Assembly (NCBI GenBank): GCA_028280915.1
Contig: JANQKX010000251.1
Coordinates: 1-5,876, forward strand
Direction: 5' to 3'
Length of the DNA stretch: 5,876 nt
Origin: Kiloniellaceae bacterium
Lineage (GTDB): Bacteria > Pseudomonadota > Alphaproteobacteria > Kiloniellales > Kiloniellaceae
Shown: piece after piece, positions 1 to 5,203 of the stretch
Layout of the letters: each line of letters opens with the position of its first letter
Numbering within the stretch: the first letter of the stretch is position 1
Made by a program: the position numbers and the translations under genes
Notes under the pieces: generated by a model
Told to the model about the DNA's origin: nothing
What the model saw: only the letters and a program-made list of their open reading frames with translations
The model's database searches: none

Positions 1-165
1 GGGGCTTTCCCAAAACTGGCTGTGAAAGCCGGAGAAGTAGCGCACCTCTGGCTCGGTGGTGAGCAAAAGCGCCGCCATGCCCTCCGCCGCCATCCGGCGC
101 TGAGCCTTTTCGCAACGCGCGGCGAATTCGCTTTCCGGAAAGCCGCGCGGCGGTTCATTTTTCAT
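1..165 (-). CDS. M24 family metallopeptidase (Xaa-Pro peptidase-like), N-terminal fragment
   Basis: This is the first 55 codons of a protein cut by the left edge of the window. An N-terminal helix with FAARCEKAQRRMAAEGMAA leads into LLLTTEPEVRYFSGF and then QFWESP. This is the characteristic start of the creatinase-type N-terminal domain that precedes the 'pita-bread' catalytic domain of M24 enzymes such as Xaa-Pro aminopeptidases, prolidases and ectoine hydrolases. The metal-binding catalytic half is outside the window, so the substrate cannot be judged. The ATG at 165 is preceded by a GGGGGAAGAG stretch. An in-frame GTG two codons earlier, at 171, is an alternative start. The gene begins 44 bp after the stop of the BTAD-type regulator on the same strand, so co-transcription or control by that regulator is plausible. 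The family call is fairly secure; the specific enzyme is unknown. Confidence 0.8.
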   Translation of the reverse strand, partial: MKNEPPRGFPESEFAARCEKAQRRMAAEGMAALLLTTEPEVRYFSGFHSQFWESP

Positions 166-209
166 CTTCACTCTTCCCCCTATCATTCTAACATAAATGA
201 ATTTTTCAG
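166..209 (-). promoter_or_regulatory. Short AT-rich gap before the M24 gene with a possible extended -10
   Basis: This 44-bp gap between the regulator stop and the M24 start is much more AT-rich than its surroundings. On the minus strand it reads TGTTAGAAT at 193-185, an extended -10 form (TGn plus TAGAAT, five of six matches to TATAAT). No good -35 is seen. A start site about 7 nt downstream would fall inside the G-rich ribosome binding site near 176-180, which makes this promoter doubtful. No hairpin terminator follows the regulator gene, so read-through from it is at least as likely. Confidence 0.25.
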
Positions 210-2156
210 CTAATTACGTAAGCCAGCGATCCGAAGATATTTTTCCAAATGGGCGCGGTCCTGCGGATTTAGGTAGGGCGCCAGTGCCGGGCTCAGCCAT
301 TTTTTCAAGCTCGCTTCCGGATCCAAGGCCAAGAGCCTTTCAACGTGCCCCGTGGCTTTGTCCGCCTCGCCAAGGGCCGCTTGGCTCGCTGCCAAGTAAA
401 TGTTGCATACGGCGGTTTCGATGATCTTCAGCCGTGTGCCGAATCGAATAGCTTGGGCGTAGTCATGGGCATCGAAACAAATCTGTATCAGACATTCCAG
501 GTACCACTCCGGGTAATGCGGATTTAGGCGCAAGGCCTTGTGGGCCATTTTCATGCCCTCGGCCGCGCGGCCCGCGTAGGCCAGGCACCAGCCGGAATCC
601 ATCAGGATATCCGCGTCATTGGGATTGAGCGCCATGGCCCGCTGGTAATGGGTCCAGGCCAATTCGTGTTGCCCGGAGTACATGTGATGGGTGCCAAGGG
701 TCCAGTGGCCCCAGGCCTCCCCGTCGTCCAAGGCGAGGGATTTGAGGGACGCGGCGCGGGCCTTTGCCATGGAGCCCTCATAGTCGTCACCCCAGCCCTC
801 GATGGCTTCCAACAAATAGGTCCAGGCCAACTTACCGTGGGCCTTGGCGTAGTTGGGATCGAGGTCCACGGCCTGCTGCAGCAGCTCCCGGCCCCTTTGG
901 TTGCCCTCCGCGTCGAACTGGTCCAGGGCATCCAGAGCACGCATGAAGAGATCAAAAACGCTCAGTTGCCGAGTCCCGGTCGAAGTCTGAGCCCGCTGCT
1001 TTTGCCAAGCCTTGCGCAGGCGGCCGCCGTAGGTGGTCGCCAAAGTGGCCACGATGGTCTCCGTCACCTCGTCCTGGACGGCAAAGATGTCGTCCAGACG
1101 CCGGTCATAACGGTCGGCCCACAAATTGGTGCCGCTGGCCCCGTCGATCAGCTGGGCGGTTATGCGCACCTGATCACCGGACCGCTGAACGCTGCCCTCC
1201 AAAATGTAGCGGACGCCCAGGGCACGGCTCACCTCCTGCACGGGCAGGGATTTGCCCTTGTAGACGAAGGCGGAATGGCGCGCCGTCACCTCCAGATCGC
1301 TGAAGCGGGCCAAGCCAGTGGTAAGGCTTTCGCAAATCCCGTCGCAAAAAAAGTCCTGCCCCGGGTCACCGGACATATTGGCAAAAGGCAGGACCGCGAT
1401 GCTGGGTTTGCTGCTGTCGACCGCTGCGTCGGGGGGCATAGCGGGCGCTGCTGCCTCTGCCGGGGCGACAGAACCGCCGGCAATTTCGTCGTAAAGCGCC
1501 AGGGTGCGGCCTTCGGGGGCAACGCCCAGATCCTTGGCCAGCGCGTCCTTGCATATCTGGAATTGCCGCAGCGCCTTGGCCCGGTCTCCCAACGCGGCAA
1601 AAGCCGACATGATGGCGCGATGAGCGGGTTCATAGAGGGGGTCGGCCTTAAGTATGTCTTGGGCCAACGCCAAGCTTCGCCGCGGGTCGCGGCCCTGATC
1701 CGCTTGGGAAAGCAGGGTGGATAGGCGGTCCACGTAGTCCCGGCGCAAGGCCTGGCGTTCCACCAGAAGCCAATCCTGAAACGCCCGGTCGCCCAGGCTG
1801 AGTCCGTCGAGAAACTCGCCCCAACGGACGGCCTGTCCTGCACTCAGCTCGGCAATGTCGGTGGCAAGCCGGGCCGGGTTGATAGCCGCCGATTCTTCCT
1901 CGATCACAAGGGGCAATTCGCCTACATCATTAAAAACCCGGCGCAAGGCACTGAAAGCCTGACGTAAACTGGACCGGGCCTGCTCTTCGCCCCGGTCCGC
2001 CCACAAGATGCCGATCAGCGCGCTGCGGGACACGAGCCGGCCGGCCGCCAGCGCCAAAATCGCCAGCAGGGCTTGGTTTTTTTTGCCTGAAAGCGGGATT
2101 GCCGCCCCCGACGGCCCTGCCAGTAAAAATCCACCCATGAGGCGCAACCGATACAT
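210..2156 (-). CDS. BTAD / TolB-like / TPR transcriptional regulator
   Basis: This is a cytoplasmic regulator of 648 residues, counted from the ATG at 2156. Residues 1-90 (MYRLRLMGGFLLAGPSG onward) form an OmpR/SARP-type winged helix, with the typical LILALAAGRLVSR-like core and the SSLRQAFSALRRVF helix. Residues about 95-225 are the helical bacterial transcriptional activator domain (BTAD). An Ala/Pro linker at about 226-250 follows. PSIAVLPFANMSGDPGQDFFCDGI at about 250 opens a TolB N-terminal-like domain that ends near 377 after LEGSVQRSGDQVRITAQL. The C-terminal part, about 435-615, holds several TPR-like helical repeats. No transmembrane segment, kinase or cyclase domain is present. In relatives the TolB and TPR parts often follow an adenylate cyclase or DNA-binding module; the ligand is unknown. 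A GTG at 2201 would add 15 residues but has no clear ribosome binding site, while the ATG at 2156 has GGAG at 2166-2163, 6 nt upstream. The M24 gene follows 44 bp later. Confidence 0.87.
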   Translation of the reverse strand: MYRLRLMGGFLLAGPSGAAIPLSGKKNQALLAILALAAGRLVSRSALIGILWADRGEEQARSSLRQAFSALRRVFNDVGELPLVIEEESAAINPARLATDIAELSAGQAVRWGEFLDGLSLGDRAFQDWLLVERQALRRDYVDRLSTLLSQADQGRDPRRSLALAQDILKADPLYEPAHRAIMSAFAALGDRAKALRQFQICKDALAKDLGVAPEGRTLALYDEIAGGSVAPAEAAAPAMPPDAAVDSSKPSIAVLPFANMSGDPGQDFFCDGICESLTTGLARFSDLEVTARHSAFVYKGKSLPVQEVSRALGVRYILEGSVQRSGDQVRITAQLIDGASGTNLWADRYDRRLDDIFAVQDEVTETIVATLATTYGGRLRKAWQKQRAQTSTGTRQLSVFDLFMRALDALDQFDAEGNQRGRELLQQAVDLDPNYAKAHGKLAWTYLLEAIEGWGDDYEGSMAKARAASLKSLALDDGEAWGHWTLGTHHMYSGQHELAWTHYQRAMALNPNDADILMDSGWCLAYAGRAAEGMKMAHKALRLNPHYPEWYLECLIQICFDAHDYAQAIRFGTRLKIIETAVCNIYLAASQAALGEADKATGHVERLLALDPEASLKKWLSPALAPYLNPQDRAHLEKYLRIAGLRN

Positions 2157-2312
2157 CAAGCGCTCCAACCGTCCCAAAAAACCATTTTCCACATTTTTCA
2201 CACCGGATTCACGGCAAAAAAGCGGTGCCGTTACGGTGATCCGTCAATTTGGGCCTCAGCGATTGGGGGCAAAGCGGCCCCGAACCTGACCCTCAAACCC
2301 AGGAGATCCGTC
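2157..2312. promoter_or_regulatory. Divergent control region between the regulator and the small membrane protein gene
   Basis: This stretch of about 155 bp separates the two divergent start codons and must hold promoters for both, unless the regulator starts at GTG 2201. On the minus strand TTGACG at 2247-2242 resembles a -35 element, but no convincing -10 lies 16-18 bp downstream. On the plus strand GGGGC (2266-2270) and GCCCC (2277-2281) can form a 5-bp stem with a 6-nt loop in the leader of the small gene. The 11-bp phased repeats and a 6-bp dyad, listed separately, lie at its centre. Promoter positions are not resolved. Confidence 0.5.
2211..2240. repeat. Three 11-bp phased CGG repeats: candidate BTAD-regulator operator
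   Basis: CGGCAAA at 2212, CGGTGCC at 2223 and CGGTGAT at 2234 start exactly 11 bp apart. The last two share CGGTG. SARP-family regulators, which have the same winged-helix plus BTAD arrangement as the adjacent gene, are known to bind heptameric direct repeats on one DNA face at 11-bp spacing. Within the same block ACGGCA (2211-2216) and TGCCGT (2226-2231) form a perfect dyad around a 9-bp spacer. The position just upstream of the regulator gene suits autoregulation. Short CG-rich repeats arise easily by chance here, so this is a candidate only. Confidence 0.4.
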
Positions 2313-2522
2313 ATGCCCAGACCCCATTCCGACCCGCTTCGGCACCTGAACGCCGCCAATCCCCACGTGATCGCCGTCAGCGCCATGAGCCGCGGCCCGG
2401 GCCCGGCCCAACGCCGCAAAAGAGAAAAATCCGCCGGATCGCAGAATAGCGGCCGGGTCGCGGTCGGCGCCTTGGCAGCGCTGGTGCTGACCGGCCTCGT
2501 CGCGACGGTCTGGGGCCTTTAA
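2313..2522 (+). CDS. Small tail-anchored membrane protein, 69 residues, unknown function
   Basis: The start is well supported: AGGAG at 2301-2305 lies 7 nt before the ATG at 2313. The N-terminal 46 residues are polar, with a basic cluster RRKREK at about 34-39. Residues about 49-68 (VAVGALAALVLTGLVATVWG) form one hydrophobic helix that ends one residue before the stop. This suggests a C-tail anchor with the N-terminal part in the cytoplasm, by the positive-inside rule. There is no signal peptidase site, lipobox or known domain that I recognise. The gene is divergent from the BTAD regulator and convergent with the rhodanese gene, whose terminator overlaps the stop codon TAA at 2520-2522. An overlapping frame at 2249-2449 has no ribosome binding site and no sensible protein. 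Function unknown; possibly regulated through the neighbouring operator candidate. Confidence 0.65.
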   Translation: MPRPHSDPLRHLNAANPHVIAVSAMSRGPGPAQRRKREKSAGSQNSGRVAVGALAALVLTGLVATVWGL

Positions 2523-2542
2523 AACCGCCCGAAACGGGACGG
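2521..2542 (-). terminator. Probable intrinsic terminator of the rhodanese gene
   Basis: On the minus strand, about 30 nt after the rhodanese stop, CCG-T-CCCG / TTT / CGGG-CGG forms a 7-bp GC stem with one bulged T and a 3-nt loop (2542-2525). Four T residues follow (2524-2521). On the plus strand the same stem is preceded, not followed, by the homopolymer run and has no U tract downstream, so it serves the minus-strand gene. The T tract overlaps the stop codon of the small membrane gene. The tract is short, so strength is uncertain. Confidence 0.5.
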
Positions 2543-2551
2543 ACCGGAGGA

Positions 2552-2575
2552 CTTGGGTGCCTGCTTGGGTCCCTA
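2552..2575. repeat. Imperfect 12-bp tandem pair at the rhodanese 3' end
   Basis: CTTGGGTGCCTG (2552-2563) is followed directly by CTTGGGTCCCTA (2564-2575), which differs at two positions. The second copy contains the rhodanese stop codon (TAG on the minus strand, 2575-2573). It may be a small slippage duplication. No function is suggested. Confidence 0.4.
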
Positions 2576-3826
2576 CTGGGGCCGAAAGGATAGGGTGCCG
2601 TCGCGCAGGACCTGATCGTAGAGCCGGCGGCGCTGGGCGATGGTTTGTTCGTAGCCGGCGATGCGTTTGGCCCGCGCGCTGGGCGGCGGCGCGCTTGGCG
2701 GAGTTGCATCCGCCGGCAGGTCGGCTTCGGGTAGGTCACTGGCCTCTAGATCCTGGCCCTCTAGACCGCCGGCCAAGACCACCGCGTCCCGCCAGCCCAT
2801 CTGCCGCAGGAAGAGGGCCGTCAGGCTGGCCCGGGCGCCGTTGTCGTCCACCAGGCAGACCCGGGCGTTGCGGGTCGCCATGTGATCCTCGGTAAGGCCC
2901 ACCAGTTCGCCCCCCGACACCCAGCGGGCACCCAGCAGGTGGCCCGCATGGAACTCGGCCCGGCTGCGCACGTCGATGAGATAGAGGCTGCGCGCCGGAT
3001 CGTCTTGCCATGCTCGCAGGGTATCGAGGCCGATGCTCGGCACCGCGAATTGTTCGGCCGAGGCTTGGCCCACGCTTTTGGACCAGGCCAGCGCCTGGGG
3101 AGACGGCGCTTGCAGCGGCGACCGGGCACCCCGGGCCAGATCCTGGCCGATCAGATCCCAGCCCATGGTGCCGTGTTCCAGGGCGCTGACCGGATTGGGC
3201 ACACCCGCGTTGCGCAGGGCCTGGCCGCCCAGGACGGCGCGGGCCTTGCCGCCGCAGTTGACCACCACCGGGGTGGCGGGGCTGGGAAGCAGATCGGGCA
3301 GACGATAAACCAACTCCGCCAGGGGCAGATTGACCGCCCCCGGGATACTTCCGGCGAAAAACTCCGGCGCCGGCCGGCTATCCACGATCAGGGGTGCCTC
3401 GCCCCGGGCCAGTTTTTCGGCGAGTTGGTCGGCGGTGAGGCTCGGCGTGGCGAAGCTGCGCTCGAGGAAAAAGGCAAAGGCGTTATTGACCGTGTAGGTG
3501 CCTTGGAAGAGCTGGAAATCCAGGTCCTCCCAGGCCGCGATACCGCCGTCGAGCAGCGCCAAATCCCCATAGCCCCAGCCGCTCAAGCGGGCCGCCCCCG
3601 CCTCCGCCTGGCCGCCGTCGTCGTCGCAGAGCACGATCCGGGTGGCCGGCCGAGGCACCAAGCGGGCAATAGATTCCCGCTCCAGGTCCTCCAGGGGCAG
3701 ATTGACCGCCAGCAGCAGGTGACCGGCCTGAAAGGCCGCCGGGCCGCGCAAATCCAAGAGCGCGATTTCGCCGCCGTCCAGCAGCCACCGGCGCAGGGTC
3801 ACGGGATCCAAATGCCGCACGGTCAT
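2573..3826 (-). CDS. Three-domain rhodanese-like sulfurtransferase
   Basis: A 417-residue soluble protein with three rhodanese-like domains and no signal peptide. Domain 1 (about 1-105) has LLDLRGPAAFQAGHL and an active-loop cysteine at 67 in VLCDDDGG. Domain 2 (about 125-230) has LIVDSRPAPEFFAGSIPGAVNLP and a loop cysteine at 191 in VNCGGKARA. Domain 3 (about 262-360) has LIDVRSRAEFHAGHLLGA, but its loop reads CLVDDNGARA: the catalytic position is Val326, and the only cysteine (324) lies two residues earlier. A Pro/Ala-rich linker (about 365-385) and a charged helix end the protein. Rhodaneses carry persulfide sulfur on the loop cysteine to thiol acceptors; the acceptor here is unknown. Related alphaproteobacterial proteins can carry further domains, so a domain loss is possible. 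The ATG at 3826 has AGGA 9 nt upstream. The gene is divergent from the M29-like gene and ends in a probable terminator. Confidence 0.88.
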   Translation of the reverse strand: MTVRHLDPVTLRRWLLDGGEIALLDLRGPAAFQAGHLLLAVNLPLEDLERESIARLVPRPATRIVLCDDDGGQAEAGAARLSGWGYGDLALLDGGIAAWEDLDFQLFQGTYTVNNAFAFFLERSFATPSLTADQLAEKLARGEAPLIVDSRPAPEFFAGSIPGAVNLPLAELVYRLPDLLPSPATPVVVNCGGKARAVLGGQALRNAGVPNPVSALEHGTMGWDLIGQDLARGARSPLQAPSPQALAWSKSVGQASAEQFAVPSIGLDTLRAWQDDPARSLYLIDVRSRAEFHAGHLLGARWVSGGELVGLTEDHMATRNARVCLVDDNGARASLTALFLRQMGWRDAVVLAGGLEGQDLEASDLPEADLPADATPPSAPPPSARAKRIAGYEQTIAQRRRLYDQVLRDGTLSFRPQ

Positions 3827-3880
3827 GACCGGTCATCCTAAAGTTCAATTCTGGCGCGGCATCCAGCCTAGCACCCTTGT

Positions 3881-3895
3881 GGTGGGTTTCCCACC
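3881..3895. repeat. Perfect inverted repeat GGTGGG-TTT-CCCACC
   Basis: Six GC-rich base pairs close a 3-nt loop, with a possible extra T-G pair outside (3880 and 3896). It would form a stable small hairpin in RNA from either strand. No T run follows on either side, so it is not a typical intrinsic terminator. It sits about 55 bp upstream of the rhodanese start, within its probable leader. Confidence 0.55.
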
Positions 3896-3899
3896 GGGC

Positions 3900-3937
3900 C
3901 CGAGGACGGAACCTCAAAACTTGAGTTTCAACCTCGG
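3900..3937. repeat. Nested inverted repeats CCGAGG...CCTCGG and AAACT-TG-AGTTT
   Basis: CCGAGG (3900-3905) and CCTCGG (3932-3937) are perfect 6-bp inverted arms. Between them lies a perfect dyad, AAACT-TG-AGTTT (3917-3928), whose centre is 4 bp from that of the outer arms. ACCTC also occurs directly repeated at 3911 and 3931. The inner dyad resembles an operator half-site pair, while the outer arms could close an RNA stem. Lying between divergent genes, it could bind a dimeric regulator, but no specific protein can be named. Confidence 0.4.
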
Positions 3938-3973
3938 AAATAGGTGTTGCGCCGCTTCCCCGGCGAAAATAAC

Positions 3974-4022
3974 TTGGCTTGGTGCCGCGCTGCTCGTGAT
4001 GGGTGGCGCGGCGCCAAGCCAG
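3974..4022 (+). promoter_or_regulatory. Long hairpin in the probable leader of the M29-like gene
   Basis: The left arm 3976-3990 (GGCTTGGTGCCGCGC) pairs with the right arm 4006-4020 (GCGCGGCGCCAAGCC) over 15 bp, around a 15-nt loop (3991-4005). Outside it a U-A pair (3975/4021) and a U-G pair (3974/4022) can extend the stem. The single non-Watson-Crick pair inside the stem (3983/4013) is a U-G wobble in plus-strand RNA but an A-C mismatch in minus-strand RNA, as is the outer U-G. This favours a role in the plus transcript. No T run follows on the plus strand; on the minus strand AAGTTATTTT follows. It could be a leader structure, a weak reverse-strand terminator or a dispersed palindromic repeat. 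Confidence 0.5.
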
Positions 4023-4078
4023 ATAACCTAGGGAAATTCCACATCGAGACGTGAAGCCCCTGATCGTGAGGTAAAGAC

Positions 4079-5203
4079 ATGTCCAGCAGCCCAACCGCCG
4101 CCCCCTCCCCCGACGCTCTTGACGCCCGCGTGGCCCTGGGGTGCCGGAACCTCTTGGAACAGTGTATGGGCCTGTCGGCGGGCGAGAAGGTCTTGCTGAT
4201 TTGCGAGGACGCGGCCCTGGACCACTTCGACCCCCAGGTCGCCGAATGCGTGGGCGCCCAGGCCGAGGGCATGGGCGCCCAGGTGTTTTATCTGAAAACG
4301 CCCCGGGTCAAGGGGCCGGAGGATTTCCCCGAGGTGATCACCGGGGCCATGGAGCGGGCCGATCACACGGTCTTTTTCAGCCGCATCGGCGACCAGCTGC
4401 GTTTCGACGCCCTGCCCGGCGCGGGCACCAAGACCATGACCTATGTGCTGGACCGGGACGCTCTGGCCTCTGACTTCGCCGGCCTGCCCCACGAGCTGAT
4501 GCTGCGATTGCGCCAGAAACTGCACGAGATCATGGACGGCGGCGTGGACTGGCGGGTGACCTGTCCCCTGGGCACCGATGTCTCCGGCCACGAGGCCGCC
4601 AAGCCGCCCTCCGAAGAAAAGTCTTCCAAGCAGGACTTTTCCTTGCGGCTGTTTCCCGTGACCATCACCCGGCCCCTGGCGGGCGGCAGCATGAACGGGC
4701 GGGTGGCGCTTTCCCGCTGGATCACCTCAACCGATACCCACCTGCACGATCCCGACCTGGTGCGCTTCGAGGGCACGGTGTTCGCCAATGTGGCCGAGGG
4801 CCGCATCACCGGCTTCGACGGGCCGCCGGAAGCGGTGCGGGCCATCCAAGGCTACTATGACATGGTGTCCCGGGATTTGAACCTGGACCCCGCCATCGTG
4901 CATTCCTGGCACGCGGGCATCCACCCCAAGACCTATTACAACCGCCCGGCCGCCGATCACCCCAGCCGCTGGGGCAGCGTGGCCTACGCTAGCCCGCGCC
5001 ACGTGCACTTCCATACCTGCGGCGACTACGCCCCCGGGGAGATCGCCTGGACGGTGATCGACCCCACCATCACCTATAACGGCGAGGTCCTGTGGGACGG
5101 GGGTCGCTTTACCTTCCTGGAGCGCCCGGACGTGAAGGCGATCATCGCCGACTACCCCGGCTGGGACAAAGCGTACGAGGTGCGGCAAGATCTAGGGATC
5201 TAG
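4079..5203 (+). CDS. M29 aminopeptidase / NicX-like metalloprotein
   Basis: A 374-residue cytoplasmic protein related to the M29 (aminopeptidase T/S) and NicX (2,5-dihydroxypyridine 5,6-dioxygenase) superfamily. The N-terminal half has CRNLLEQCMGLSAGEKVLLICE (about 22-43), and the ADHTVFFSRIGDQLRF segment near 94-109 has the usual alternating fold. The middle has NGRVALSRW and FEGTVFANVAEGRITGFDG (230-248). The C-terminal part has GIHPKTYYN (280-288), HVHFHTCGDYAPGEIAW (308-324) and ITYNGEVLWDGG. In M29/NicX relatives an IHWD-like motif supplies metal ligands near this point; here the aligned stretch reads IAWT, and a His-rich HVHFHTCGD lies just before it. The reaction is therefore uncertain: peptidase, ring-opening dioxygenase or another hydrolase. 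The start has GAGG at 4068-4071, 7 nt before the ATG. The final residues DLGI are encoded by a tandem repeat. A structured leader precedes the gene. Confidence 0.78.
   Translation: MSSSPTAAPSPDALDARVALGCRNLLEQCMGLSAGEKVLLICEDAALDHFDPQVAECVGAQAEGMGAQVFYLKTPRVKGPEDFPEVITGAMERADHTVFFSRIGDQLRFDALPGAGTKTMTYVLDRDALASDFAGLPHELMLRLRQKLHEIMDGGVDWRVTCPLGTDVSGHEAAKPPSEEKSSKQDFSLRLFPVTITRPLAGGSMNGRVALSRWITSTDTHLHDPDLVRFEGTVFANVAEGRITGFDGPPEAVRAIQGYYDMVSRDLNLDPAIVHSWHAGIHPKTYYNRPAADHPSRWGSVAYASPRHVHFHTCGDYAPGEIAWTVIDPTITYNGEVLWDGGRFTFLERPDVKAIIADYPGWDKAYEVRQDLGI

Larger units (their letters stand above)
3837..4078. other. Structured intergenic region between divergent rhodanese and M29-like genes
   Basis: This non-coding gap of about 240 bp must hold both divergent promoters. 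I could not identify a convincing -35/-10 pair on either strand. It is rich in inverted repeats: 3881-3895, 3900-3937 (with an inner dyad at 3917-3928) and 3974-4022. The first two lie in what would be the rhodanese leader on the minus strand, and the third in the leader of the M29-like gene on the plus strand. I compared by eye with SAM-II, SAH, mini-ykkC, cobalamin, TPP and glycine riboswitch cores and saw no match. Open frames crossing it on both strands lack homology and ribosome binding sites. Confidence 0.5.

Noticed and set aside
540..1724. A 394-codon open frame on the plus strand opposite the regulator gene
   Set aside because: It is antisense to a well-recognised protein, has low-complexity Gly/Gln/Val/His-rich content, shows no domain and no ribosome binding site, and is typical of GC-rich antisense frames.
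2249..2449. A 66-codon plus-strand frame overlapping the small membrane gene
   Set aside because: It has no ribosome binding site and a Pro/Arg-rich product; the overlapping frame from 2313 has a strong ribosome binding site and a membrane helix.
2741..2766. Repeated CCTCTAGA motif inside the rhodanese gene
   Set aside because: It encodes a short Asp/Leu/Glu-rich segment in frame and is explained by codon use in a low-complexity linker.
2882..3841. A 319-codon plus-strand open frame opposite the rhodanese gene
   Set aside because: Its product is rich in Arg, Gly and Gln with no recognisable fold, and the opposite strand has three clear rhodanese domains.
3881..3937. A known riboswitch (SAH, SAM-II, mini-ykkC or cobalamin type) upstream of the rhodanese gene
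   Set aside because: The CCGAGG...CCTCGG arms recall the outer stem of the SAH element, but the conserved core nucleotides between them are absent; no other class matched by eye.
3974..4022. Intrinsic terminator for the plus strand at the long hairpin
   Set aside because: No U run follows on the plus strand, and there is no plus-strand gene upstream that would need termination there.
3483..4094. Minus-strand frames running through the 3837-4078 gap
   Set aside because: They overlap the rhodanese or M29-like gene out of frame, resemble no family, and have no good start signals; the gap is better read as non-coding.
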